From Deltaproteobacteria bacterium (lineage in GTDB: Bacteria; Desulfobacterota; Desulfovibrionia; Desulfovibrionales; Desulfomicrobiaceae): a DNA stretch of 45,336 nt. The stretch lies in NCBI GenBank assembly GCA_009930495.1, contig RZYB01000004.1:1-45336 (forward strand), in the 5' to 3' direction. Numbering within the stretch: the first letter of the stretch is position 1; every line of letters starts with the position of its first letter. Both the position numbers and the translations under genes were made by a program. The notes beneath the pieces were generated by a model. It searched no databases and was not told the DNA's origin. It saw only the letters and a list, made by a program, of their open reading frames with translations. Shown piece by piece: positions 1-7,378 of the stretch.

Positions 1-923
1 GTGGCGAAATCGAAGCTTTTGCGCAGGCCGCGCAGGGTGGTGTTCGTGGTGGCGTCCGTGCCCAGCTCCAAGGCTTTGAGTCCGGCCCGTCGGCACAGAT
101 GCAGTTCCTCGCGGGTGAGTCCTTCCGGTTGGAAGAAGCCGCTCCAGGGGATGGTCAGATTTTGGCGCACCATGGCCTCGGCCAGGCGCAGCCAGTGCCC
201 TTCGCGATCATTGAACACGGAATCGGTGAAGAATATCTCGTGGATGTCGTGGCTGGCCGTGATGCGCAGGATGTCCTCGATGACGGCCTCGGGCTCCCTG
301 GCCCGGATCCGTCCGCCTTCCAGGCTCGGGTAGGTGCAGTAGATGCAGGCGTGCGGACAGCCGCGTTTGGTCTGCAGGTTGAGAATGCCGCTCTGGCCCA
401 GGTAGTAGTCGAGGATGTCCGCATCGGCCCTCGCGCCGTGAATCTCGTTGCCATGCAGGCGGCGTGACCCGTGGAGCAGACGGGGCGGGGTCTGGCCCGC
501 GATCAGCATGTCCAGAAATCGGGAGCAGGCTTCCTCGCCTTCGCCGACAATGCCGTGGTCGGCGCCGGTGTGCTCGAGGATCTGCTCGGGCATGAGGGAA
601 AAGCCCGGGCCGCCCATGAAGATCGGCGCGTTCGTGGCGCGGCGCAGCACGTCGACCGTGGCGCGGACTCCGTCCAGGGCCCAGTGCTCGGCCGAGGTGA
701 GGGAATCGACGTTGTCCAGGTTGCGGACCGAGATGCCCACGGCTTCGGGCGCGAATTCCCGGCACACGGCACCGATTCGTTCGGGGGTGCCGCCGGCCAG
801 GGCGTCGAGTTGGCGAACCTCGTGTCCGGCTTGTTCCAGGGCGCGGGCGATAACGGCCATGCCGAGGGGAAAGACGGGATACGGTTCGGTTTCCGTGTTC
901 GTGGCGATGAGCAGGACGCGCAT
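1..923 (-). CDS. B12-binding domain radical SAM protein (3' end beyond window)
   Basis: The reading frame stays open from the ATG at 923 to the left edge, giving about 307 residues with no stop. Residues 1-140 look like a cobalamin-binding Rossmann fold (start MRVLLIATNTE, then PVFPLGMAVIARALEQAGHE, later GEGEEA). The radical SAM cluster motif C-x3-C-x2-C follows at C189, C193 and C196 (GCPHACIYC). This is the architecture of class B radical SAM enzymes, which do methyl transfers and other radical chemistry. The start lies 2 bases after the thioesterase stop, so it belongs to the lipid cluster, and I infer that it modifies the acyl product. Substrate unknown. The C-terminus is missing from the window. 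Confidence 0.85.
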   Translation of the reverse strand, partial: MRVLLIATNTETEPYPVFPLGMAVIARALEQAGHEVRQLDALAGGTPERIGAVCREFAPEAVGISVRNLDNVDSLTSAEHWALDGVRATVDVLRRATNAPIFMGGPGFSLMPEQILEHTGADHGIVGEGEEACSRFLDMLIAGQTPPRLLHGSRRLHGNEIHGARADADILDYYLGQSGILNLQTKRGCPHACIYCTYPSLEGGRIRAREPEAVIEDILRITASHDIHEIFFTDSVFNDREGHWLRLAEAMVRQNLTIPWSGFFQPEGLTREELHLCRRAGLKALELGTDATTNTTLRGLRKSFDFA

Positions 924-925
924 GT

Positions 926-1384
926 CTAGATGGTCCCGGATTTCCAGCGGTCCAGAAAGGCGAGATAGAAGTCGGGCGGGTACATGAGCGGGGCGCCGGA
1001 TTCCTCGACAAAAAGCTGGATCGAGTATCCCGTCGTGGTCATTTCGCCGGCGTCATCGCGGATCTGGAATTCGTAGTTGACGCGGGCGGCGTCGCTCCAG
1101 TGCAACAGGGCCGTGATCGTGCACGACTGGCCGAAGCGCAGCGGTTGCATGTAATCGACATGCATCTGCTTGATGGGCGTAAGCATCCGTTCGCGATGGA
1201 AATCGAGATAACCGATGCCGTAGCGGTTGCCGTGGGCCACGCGGGCGTCCTCGAAGTAGCTCGGATAGCGGCCGTGCCAGACGATGCCGAGAGGGTCGAC
1301 CTCCTCGAAGCGCACGGCCCGCTCGACCGTGTGCGCCAGTGGGGCCGGATGGTGGGGCGCGGCCTTGAAATACGCTTTTTTCAT
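926..1384 (-). CDS. Acyl-CoA/acyl-ACP thioesterase, YbgC/4HBT hotdog family
   Basis: A 152-residue single hotdog-fold protein. The segment FEEVDPLGIVWHGRYPSYFE is the typical 4HBT active-site region, with the conserved Asp before P-L-G-I-V and an aromatic-rich helix after it. Family members hydrolyse thioesters of acyl-CoA or acyl-ACP in the cytoplasm. In aryl-polyene loci the equivalent gene is apeK, so release or transfer of the finished acyl chain is the likely role. Its ATG overlaps the stop of the FabZ-like gene by 4 bases (ATGA), pointing to translational coupling. The usual Asn of H-x-N-Y in YbgC proteins is Arg here (HGRY). Specificity cannot be read from sequence. Confidence 0.85.
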   Translation of the reverse strand: MKKAYFKAAPHHPAPLAHTVERAVRFEEVDPLGIVWHGRYPSYFEDARVAHGNRYGIGYLDFHRERMLTPIKQMHVDYMQPLRFGQSCTITALLHWSDAARVNYEFQIRDDAGEMTTTGYSIQLFVEESGAPLMYPPDFYLAFLDRWKSGTI

Positions 1385-1758
1385 TGTCCGCCTCCGGTCG
1401 GAATCAGCTCCAGGGTCAGCGAGGCGGCGATGTCGTCATGGACCGCGATCTGGACGATTGCCTGGACGTGGCCGTTTTTGGTCGAGGTCGAGGCCGTGAC
1501 CCGGATCGGTTCCAGCGGCATGATGATGCGCGAGAATTTGGCGCGGCCGACCTTGAGCAGGGTCAGGGGATGGCCGTTTTCGGCCGTGACGATGCCGGCC
1601 ATGATCTGGACCATGCCCGGAAGAATGGCCTGGCTCGGAAAGTGCCCTTGAAAACCGAGAAAGGACGGTGGGAAAATGAATTCCATCGTCCGTGAGTCGT
1701 TGTCCGTGATGGCCTGGCCGACGGCGCAGGCCCGTATTTCCTGAAGCAGTGCGCTCAT
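1381..1758 (-). CDS. FabZ/ApeI-like hotdog dehydratase, catalytic Glu replaced
   Basis: A 125-residue hotdog protein related to 3-hydroxyacyl-ACP dehydratases. It carries the family signature GHFPSQAILPG at residues 38-48, including the catalytic His (H39). At the position where FabZ has its catalytic Glu (14 residues after the His), this protein has Met53 (VQIMAGIV where FabZ has VEAMAQ-like sequence). Alone it may therefore be inactive. In FabZ-type dimers the His and the acidic residue of one site come from different subunits, so it may pair with the second hotdog protein encoded at 5382-5822, which has the Glu. Four-base ATGA overlaps at both ends couple it to the DUF3261-like lipoprotein and the thioesterase genes. 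Confidence 0.8.
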   Translation of the reverse strand: MSALLQEIRACAVGQAITDNDSRTMEFIFPPSFLGFQGHFPSQAILPGMVQIMAGIVTAENGHPLTLLKVGRAKFSRIIMPLEPIRVTASTSTKNGHVQAIVQIAVHDDIAASLTLELIPTGGGQ

Positions 1759-2390
1759 TGCGGTATGGTCCGGATGTCGAGTCGGTAGCGGCCGTCGCCG
1801 TCGGTGAAGACGATGCGGCCGGGTTCATGGGTGGTTGGGTCGTGGTCGCGAAATTCGACGCGCCAGTATTCCTTTGGGCCGTGGGCCGTGGTGGCGATTC
1901 GTTCGCCTCCGGTCACTTCGTGTTCCAGCAGGACGCCGCGACGGGTGTCGTACAGGTGGACCCGGCCATCGCGGTTTTGCGCCGGGTCGTTTTCCGCGGG
2001 CCGGAAGTCCAGCCAGATGCGGCGGATGCAGAAGGCGATGCGTTCGGCCATGCCGGGAACGCGGGCCAGGGCCGGATGGAGCAGATGCGTCTCGACCGTG
2101 TCCGGTGTGACGGTCAGATCGAACACCTTCAGGCCAAAGCCGCCGAGGGCCACCGCCCGCGCCGTCCGCCGTCGTGCATCAAAACCCAGCATGCCGTCAA
2201 AGGCCTGGGGAGCCTGGCCCCGGATTTCCAGGCGCGCGGCGTGACGGAGCACGCGCGGCGTTTCCGGGATGGCCGGTACGACAACGCCCATGGATTTGGC
2301 CGTCGGCTGAGTCCAGAGGGATGGATCGGGTCGCTGGTGGACGCAGCCGCCCAGGCCGATCACGAGCAGGATGACCAGGAAACGGATCAT
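1755..2390 (-). CDS. Outer-membrane lipoprotein, DUF3261/ApeN-like
   Basis: 211 residues from the ATG at 2390, chosen because it starts a clean lipoprotein signal peptide (MIRFLVILLVIGLGGC, lipobox LGGC, acylated Cys at residue 16) and because this ATG overlaps the exporter stop as ATGA. An upstream in-frame ATG at 2423 would add 11 residues inside the exporter gene and spoil the signal peptide. The mature part is beta-rich with no recognisable catalytic motif. Aryl-polyene loci carry a DUF3261 lipoprotein at the same place next to the MMPL exporter and LolA-like protein, and the assignment rests mainly on that context. Likely role: accepting or anchoring exported lipid at the outer membrane (inference). 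Confidence 0.65.
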   Translation of the reverse strand: MIRFLVILLVIGLGGCVHQRPDPSLWTQPTAKSMGVVVPAIPETPRVLRHAARLEIRGQAPQAFDGMLGFDARRRTARAVALGGFGLKVFDLTVTPDTVETHLLHPALARVPGMAERIAFCIRRIWLDFRPAENDPAQNRDGRVHLYDTRRGVLLEHEVTGGERIATTAHGPKEYWRVEFRDHDPTTHEPGRIVFTDGDGRYRLDIRTIPQ

Positions 2391-4756
2391 GCAGTCCGCC
2401 GTTGCAGCAGGGGGATGCCCCATCGGGCCGTGAGCATGGCCGTGCCAATGCCCGTCAGGACCGTCATCCCCAGGGAATGCAGGGCCGGATGCCGCGCCAG
2501 GACCAGCGCGCCGAAGCCGACCAGGGTGGTCAGGCCGGACAGGAGCACGGAGTGGATCGTGCTCGCGCGTGGCCGGCCCATGCCGCTGGTCATGAAAATG
2601 CCGTAATCCGCGCTTAACCCCATGATCAGGGGAAAGGACACGACATGGAACAGATTCACGTCCTGACCGGTCAGGGCCATGGCGGTCAGCACCGCGACAA
2701 GGCCCGCGCCCACGGGCAGCAGGGCCAGCATGGAGCGCGTCGGGTCGCGGTGGAGCAGGAAAACGAGACCAACCACCGCACCGAGGGCCAGGCCGCAGAA
2801 GCGGGAGACGTCCCGCGTCATGGCTTGGCCGAGCAGATCCCGGAAACGGCCGCCGGAGACCAGGCGCGCCTTGGGGTTCAATCGGGCGATGTCATCGGAG
2901 AGTCCGTTCAGGTCGGCGGTGTCGGGAAGGAGGGTCATGACGCGGGTTTGTCCAGCATCTTGCACCGTGAGCATGGCGACGAGGTCGCGCAGACCCAGGG
3001 CATCGATGGTCTCGGCGGTGATGGGAGCGGGATCACGGCGCAAGGCCTCCGCGAAGGGGGTGAAGGATACGCTCGAATAGCCGAGTTTGTGCTTTTCCGC
3101 GGCCAAGATCCGCAGGGTGTCCGGGCCGTGTTCGGTCCAGAATTGCTTCCAGGCCACCATGGCGGCCTGCTGTTTGGTCGGGCCCGGCCAGGCCGGCGCC
3201 AGGCTCATGACGTTCTGCCCGCGCCCCGCGGTCCGCAGGTAGTCCCAGACCGCGTCATTGCCGTCGCGAGCGTGGTCCGAGTCCGTCCCCGAGGTCACGA
3301 TCATGGCCATGTCGCGCATGCCGCCCCATATGGCGCGGGTGGCCGTTTCGTCGTCGCGCAGGCTGACCGGAACATGGCTCAGGGCGCGTGGGTCGCCGTT
3401 GATGCGCAGATGCGTGCCGGCTCCCCAGCCGCAGGCCAGGATCACGACCCAGACGGCGGTCAGGGTGACGCGGCGAATGGTGTGCGCCGGAGATCGTCGG
3501 GGCGCGGCGGGCTGCGTGGCGGCCGTGGTCGGGCCGCGCGGCGTGATTCCATGGGGCAGCACGACCAGGGACAGCAGCAGGGACGCGCCGAGGCCGATCA
3601 TGGAAAAGGCGGCCAGTTGTCGGATGCCGGGGATATCGGACACGAGCAGGGCGGCAAGGGCGGCGAACGAGGTCAGAGCGCCGAAGGTCACGGGGCGGGC
3701 CACGTCTTGAAGTACCGTGGCGGCCGTGCGGCCTTCGTATTCGTGCCCTGCCCGCAGGGCCAGGAAGACGTGCAGGGCGTAATCCACGGAAATGCCGAGC
3801 AATACGGCTCCGAAGCCAAGCACGATGCCGGAGATGTCGCCGTGAATGGCGGCGGTGCCGACTCCGGCCACGCTCATGACCGAGATCGGGACCAGAAAGA
3901 CGAGGATGCTTTGCGGGGAGCGCAGGAATAACAGGAAGATAACGGCCAGGGCGAGCAGGGACGCGGGCAGGATGCGTTCCAGGTCGGCCTTGATGGCCTC
4001 GGCATTGGCCAGGGTATGGCGGTGACCGCCGAGCAACATGACCCGCGCGCCTTCGGGCAGGGCGGATTTGGCCCGGTCCAGGGCGGCCATGAGGGTCGCC
4101 GCGCCGCGCGAGTCGGTCATGGGGATGTCCGTGTCGGCCAGGATCAGGGCGTGCATGCCGTCCTGGCTGACGAACTGGCCGTTTTCGATTCTGACCTGGG
4201 CGAAACGGGCCAGCGGGGTCAGCTTCGCCAGAACCAGGTCGCGGATGCCAAGGGGGTCCCGGTTGACGGCGTCCTTGAGAGCCAGTCCGCCGGGGCCGAG
4301 CAGCGTGTTCCGGTTTCGCTCCAGGGCGGCATGGATGGACCGGGTGTCGAGCCGGTTTTCCAGCTCCCGCAGATCCGTGGCGTCGAGCAGGGCTGGCGCC
4401 AGATCCGGGACACGGGCCAAAAAGCCGACGTCCATGCGCCCGCTCGGGCCGGTCATGACGTGGGTGAATTCCGGTTGTCGCCGCAGGGACTCGGCCAGCA
4501 GTCGCGCCGCCGTCGCCGCGTTGCCTCCGGGATGCGAGACGGTGACGGTTAGGCGCCGGGCAAAGGGGGCCTGGCGCAGTAGCGCGAAATCTTCGGCGAT
4601 GGCGCCGCTTTCCGGGAGCATGGTCTGGATGTCTTCGCGAACCACGAGGCGTGTCAGCCATACGGTGCAGACCGCGATCAGGACCGCGGTCGAGGCGAAC
4701 AGGGCGCGCCGGCGCGGCGCCAGTCGGGAGTACAGCGGGCCGAGACCGTGGCGCAT
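2387..4756 (-). CDS. MMPL/RND-superfamily lipid exporter
   Basis: 789 residues from the ATG at 4756; upstream in-frame starts lie inside the LolA-like gene and give non-membrane sequence. One N-terminal membrane helix (residues about 17-37) is followed by a large periplasmic domain, then a bundle of helices (for example LLALAVIFLLFLRS). A second copy of the same helix-loop-bundle pattern follows. This duplicated layout with about 12 segments is typical of MMPL/RND transporters such as hopanoid HpnN and ApeM. Acidic residues in the helix bundles (GISVDYALHVFLAL; GLSADYGIFMTSG) are placed as in proton-driven RND pumps. It probably moves the cluster product across the inner membrane. It starts 2 bases after the LolA-like stop and overlaps the next gene as ATGA. 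Confidence 0.88.
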   Translation of the reverse strand: MRHGLGPLYSRLAPRRRALFASTAVLIAVCTVWLTRLVVREDIQTMLPESGAIAEDFALLRQAPFARRLTVTVSHPGGNAATAARLLAESLRRQPEFTHVMTGPSGRMDVGFLARVPDLAPALLDATDLRELENRLDTRSIHAALERNRNTLLGPGGLALKDAVNRDPLGIRDLVLAKLTPLARFAQVRIENGQFVSQDGMHALILADTDIPMTDSRGAATLMAALDRAKSALPEGARVMLLGGHRHTLANAEAIKADLERILPASLLALAVIFLLFLRSPQSILVFLVPISVMSVAGVGTAAIHGDISGIVLGFGAVLLGISVDYALHVFLALRAGHEYEGRTAATVLQDVARPVTFGALTSFAALAALLVSDIPGIRQLAAFSMIGLGASLLLSLVVLPHGITPRGPTTAATQPAAPRRSPAHTIRRVTLTAVWVVILACGWGAGTHLRINGDPRALSHVPVSLRDDETATRAIWGGMRDMAMIVTSGTDSDHARDGNDAVWDYLRTAGRGQNVMSLAPAWPGPTKQQAAMVAWKQFWTEHGPDTLRILAAEKHKLGYSSVSFTPFAEALRRDPAPITAETIDALGLRDLVAMLTVQDAGQTRVMTLLPDTADLNGLSDDIARLNPKARLVSGGRFRDLLGQAMTRDVSRFCGLALGAVVGLVFLLHRDPTRSMLALLPVGAGLVAVLTAMALTGQDVNLFHVVSFPLIMGLSADYGIFMTSGMGRPRASTIHSVLLSGLTTLVGFGALVLARHPALHSLGMTVLTGIGTAMLTARWGIPLLQRRTA

Positions 4757-4758
4757 GG

Positions 4759-5385
4759 TCAGCGGAACAACCCGGCGTCGAGGGGTTGGTTGATCACGGT
4801 GCCGGAAAAGGTGATTCGGGTGAAGTCCTCGCCCTGTTCCCGCAGTTCGACCCTGGCGACCGTTTCCCCCGACGGTGAGAATTCGATCAACAGGCATTGC
4901 AGGATGCGCCGGGCCTCGTCGCCGCGCGGCGTGAGGCGCAGAACGACGGGCGAGGCGCCATCAAGGGCGATGTCGTATTCCTGTCGCAGTCGGTCCAGGT
5001 CAAAGGTGGCCCAGGCCAGGAGTTGGCCGGCGACAATGTGCATGACCGGATCCTGGCGCAGGACGAATTGTCGTCGGTTTTCGACCGAGTCCGTCCAGCG
5101 CGTTCCTTTATCGCCGCTGATGGCGAACCCCTCGATGAGCGGGTCGATGTATTCCCAGCGCAACTTGTCCGGTCTGTCGAAGTAAAATCGACCCGTGGAC
5201 ACGAGCACGGAATCGAACATGGACAGCCGTTTTTCCTGCTTGAAGTCGCTGACGATGGTCGCGACTCCAGCGGCCTTGGACCGCAGGCTGTTCAGAATTT
5301 CCGTCGGCTCGGCGGCCGGGGCGGTGGCGGGTAGGGTCGCCAAGGCCAGCACAAGTCCGAATAGCAGGCCGAGATGCCGATTCAT
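4759..5385 (-). CDS. LolA-like periplasmic lipid carrier
   Basis: 208 residues from the ATG at 5385, which overlaps the stop of the upstream hotdog gene (ATGA). A signal peptide of about 27 residues ends near APAAEP. The mature protein has LolA-family features: an early FKQEK segment, then STGRFYFDRPDKLRWEY with the conserved Arg-Trp-Glu strand, and later a beta-rich barrel half. LolA proteins shield lipoprotein acyl chains while crossing the periplasm. In aryl-polyene loci a LolA-like protein (ApeL) accompanies the MMPL exporter. I infer that it carries the cluster product rather than general lipoproteins. A housekeeping lolA would not normally sit among ketosynthase genes. Confidence 0.85.
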   Translation of the reverse strand: MNRHLGLLFGLVLALATLPATAPAAEPTEILNSLRSKAAGVATIVSDFKQEKRLSMFDSVLVSTGRFYFDRPDKLRWEYIDPLIEGFAISGDKGTRWTDSVENRRQFVLRQDPVMHIVAGQLLAWATFDLDRLRQEYDIALDGASPVVLRLTPRGDEARRILQCLLIEFSPSGETVARVELREQGEDFTRITFSGTVINQPLDAGLFR

Positions 5386-5822
5386 GCCGGATTTCCCGCG
5401 TTCGGAACGTAGAGTTTGATCTTGCCCTGGGCCAGGATGTCGCTGTCCCGGGTGATGGTCGCCCGGACAACGCCGAAGCCCTCGAAGGTGCCCAGGGACA
5501 CGGTTTCGATGCATAGACGGTCGCCCATCCGGGCGTCGGCCAGACATTCGAAACCTTGCGCGCCAACCAGGAAGCCGATGGGAAAGGGCTGGCCTTGGCG
5601 AACGAATTCCCAGCCCTTGAGCGCGGCGAAGCTCTGAGCTGCCAGTTCGATGAAGGCGCAGCGGTCCATGCGGCCCTGGCTGTCGAGCAACATGTGTCCC
5701 GGTGTCAGGCGGGTTTCGCACAGCCCTCGGTCTTGGTCGGCTTCCAGCAGACGGTCGATGTAGACCATGGGCGGCTCGTGGGGCAGGAGGGTCGCGGCCG
5801 GGGCGGGGAGTTGGTTGTGCAT
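5382..5822 (-). CDS. ApeP-like hotdog dehydratase subunit
   Basis: 146 residues from the ATG at 5822; no convincing Shine-Dalgarno is visible and no better start lies between it and the upstream lipoprotein stop. LPHEPPMVYIDRLLEAD (residues 13-29) matches the opening strand-helix of FabZ/ApeP dehydratases. FIELAAQSFAALKG (residues 57-70) matches the FabZ helix with catalytic Glu (E59). A His occurs at residue 43 (PGHMLL), 16 rather than 14 residues before the Glu and without the normal GHFP context. It probably supplies the Glu side of a mixed dehydratase with the 1381-1758 product, as recalled for ApeI/ApeP. Its last codon overlaps the LolA-like start (ATGA). Confidence 0.72.
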   Translation of the reverse strand: MHNQLPAPAATLLPHEPPMVYIDRLLEADQDRGLCETRLTPGHMLLDSQGRMDRCAFIELAAQSFAALKGWEFVRQGQPFPIGFLVGAQGFECLADARMGDRLCIETVSLGTFEGFGVVRATITRDSDILAQGKIKLYVPNAGNPA

Positions 5823-5889
5823 GGCGTGTCGGAGTCGGGGATGAACCGGAATGGCGGCGGCGCGGCTGGCCGCGTCGCCGGAGATGCCT

Positions 5890-6312
5890 TTATTTGAGTG
5901 CGTTGAGTTCGATCTGGATCTCGTGTTCGAGGTTCTTGATCCACCCGTTGTAATTTTTGTGGATTTGGTTCTTGGCGGCGTCATAGTGCAGGTTGGCGCT
6001 GTCCTTGTAGGCGATGTTGAAGGTGCTGGCCGTATGGGTGATGTCGACCACGGCCTGGTGCGCGCGCAGGTTGAGGGTGCCGAGGATATGCCCGTCCGCC
6101 TTGGTCTGCATGATCCAGCCCAGCTTGTTGCCAGCGCGCAGGATGGCGTCCCGGACGGCGTCCGTGTCGAGGCGCTGGTTGGCATTGGTGGCGACCGGCG
6201 CGTTCGTGACATTGTAGACGGCGGCGTTGCGGATGCAGCCGGTCATGACGAACAAGGCGGCGGCAAGGGTGACGGCAACGAGGAAACGCGGAAATCGGAA
6301 TGTCGGGTGCAT
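5890..6312 (-). CDS. Small lipoprotein of the lipid cluster
   Basis: 140 residues with a lipoprotein signal peptide ending at a clear lipobox (FVMTGC, Cys26). The start ATG is preceded by the Shine-Dalgarno CAGGAGAAGAG. The mature protein is mixed alpha/beta and ends with an amphipathic helix (NLEHEIQIELNALK). The segment NYNGWIKNLEHEI resembles small lipoproteins I have seen in other envelope loci, but I cannot name a family. It lies between the acyltransferase and the ApeP-like genes, so a part in product transport or anchoring is likely by context only. Lys/Arg after the Cys give no clear inner-membrane retention signal; outer-membrane placement is probable. Confidence 0.75.
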   Translation of the reverse strand: MHPTFRFPRFLVAVTLAAALFVMTGCIRNAAVYNVTNAPVATNANQRLDTDAVRDAILRAGNKLGWIMQTKADGHILGTLNLRAHQAVVDITHTASTFNIAYKDSANLHYDAAKNQIHKNYNGWIKNLEHEIQIELNALK

Positions 6313-6343
6313 GCTCTTCTCCTGGGTTTGTGAATGGTGACGG

Positions 6344-7114
6344 TCACTCGGCCGGTTCTCGCAGAGCTGTCGCCAACAGAGCCTTGACGTGCTTGCGCAT
6401 GGCCAGGTGCGCGCCGGGACCGGCTGCCTTGAAATCGGCTGGAAAGACAGGTGCCATTTTTTTGATTGTTATGGAAGCCTTGCGCAGCCACACGCCCCCC
6501 CTGGGCAGAAAGTCGCCCATCCCGCGCAGGCAGATGGGGATCACCGGCACTCCGGTTTGCAGGGACAGTTTGAACGCCCCGGAATAGAAGCGGCCGAGTT
6601 GCCCGTCCGGGCTGCGCGTTCCCTCGGGAAAAATGATGACCGAAATGCCGTTGTTCAGGCGTTGGACGGCCTGATCCAGAAATTCGTCGCAGCTCAGGTG
6701 TTCGCTGTTCAGGTATTCCCCGCGCCGCATGTACGGGCCGTAGAACGGGATGCGGAAGGGCCAGGACCGCACGACGAAGACCAGATCGTAAATGGGCAGG
6801 GCCCCCATGCAGAAGGCGTCGAAAAAGGACTGGTGGTTGGCGACGATGATGCACGGCGCGGGATAGTCCGCCGCGTCGCCCGTGCCGATCCGGACCGGGA
6901 CCACGAGCCGGAGCAGCCATGTCCATGCCCGTCCGTAAACCCAGATGATGCGGCGCACGGCCTGGCCGGAAGTCGCCCCGCCAAGGCGGCGCAGGATGAT
7001 GTACAACGGCGGGGAAAGAACGATGGTGATCAGGGTCAGAAGTGTCAGGCCGCCGTAATGGACAAGGTTGCGTACCCCATCGGCACAAGTAGGGGGCTGG
7101 TGCGCGGCGGCCAT
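6344..7114 (-). CDS. PlsC-family lysophospholipid-type acyltransferase
   Basis: 256 residues with the hallmark LPLAT motifs: NHQSFFD (H94-x4-D99), the catalytic dyad, and FPEGTRS (162-168), the glycerophosphate-binding motif. A hydrophobic N-terminal segment (about 21-41) probably anchors it to the inner membrane. Relatives transfer acyl groups from ACP or CoA to lysophosphatidate. Here the gene follows the cluster ACP by 6 bases, so the donor may be that ACP and the acceptor a cluster lipid. A general PlsC function is not excluded, though the dedicated PlsY gene is at 12415-12996. Aryl-polyene loci contain a similar acyltransferase. Confidence 0.88.
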   Translation of the reverse strand: MAAAHQPPTCADGVRNLVHYGGLTLLTLITIVLSPPLYIILRRLGGATSGQAVRRIIWVYGRAWTWLLRLVVPVRIGTGDAADYPAPCIIVANHQSFFDAFCMGALPIYDLVFVVRSWPFRIPFYGPYMRRGEYLNSEHLSCDEFLDQAVQRLNNGISVIIFPEGTRSPDGQLGRFYSGAFKLSLQTGVPVIPICLRGMGDFLPRGGVWLRKASITIKKMAPVFPADFKAAGPGAHLAMRKHVKALLATALREPAE

Positions 7115-7120
7115 GCCTGA

Positions 7121-7378
7121 TCAGGATTCGAGGGCGCGTTTTTTGTCGATGACGAAGGCGTGCAGGTCCGCCAGGGTTTTGATGGTCGCGATCCGTGGAT
7201 CCTTGCCGATTTTGATGCCGAATTCCTGTTCGAGCACGATGACCATGTCCACGGCATCGAGGCTGTCCAGTCCCAGGTCGTCCTTGAAGGAGGCCTCGGG
7301 CGTCATGTCGGCCGCGTCCAGTTCGAATTCTTCCGCGATGGCGGCGTTGGTTCTGTCGATGATGTCCTCATCCGTCAT
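7121..7378 (-). CDS. Acyl carrier protein
   Basis: An 85-residue acidic protein with the phosphopantetheine attachment motif GLDSLDAVDM; Ser39 is the carrier serine. Size, acidity and four-helix pattern (IIDRTNAAIAEEF; LDAVDMVIVLEQEF) are typical of type II ACPs. It holds growing acyl chains as thioesters for the ketosynthases, ketoreductase and dehydratase of the cluster. Its start overlaps the end of the FabF-like gene by 11 bases. It is probably not the housekeeping AcpP, whose gene normally sits between fabG and fabF with fabH/fabD nearby. Only one ACP is visible, whereas APE loci usually have two. Confidence 0.93.
   Translation of the reverse strand: MTDEDIIDRTNAAIAEEFELDAADMTPEASFKDDLGLDSLDAVDMVIVLEQEFGIKIGKDPRIATIKTLADLHAFVIDKKRALES

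Noticed and set aside
5954-5966. TGTGGATTT, resembling a DnaA box
   Set aside because: Two mismatches, single copy and inside a lipoprotein coding region far from dnaA.
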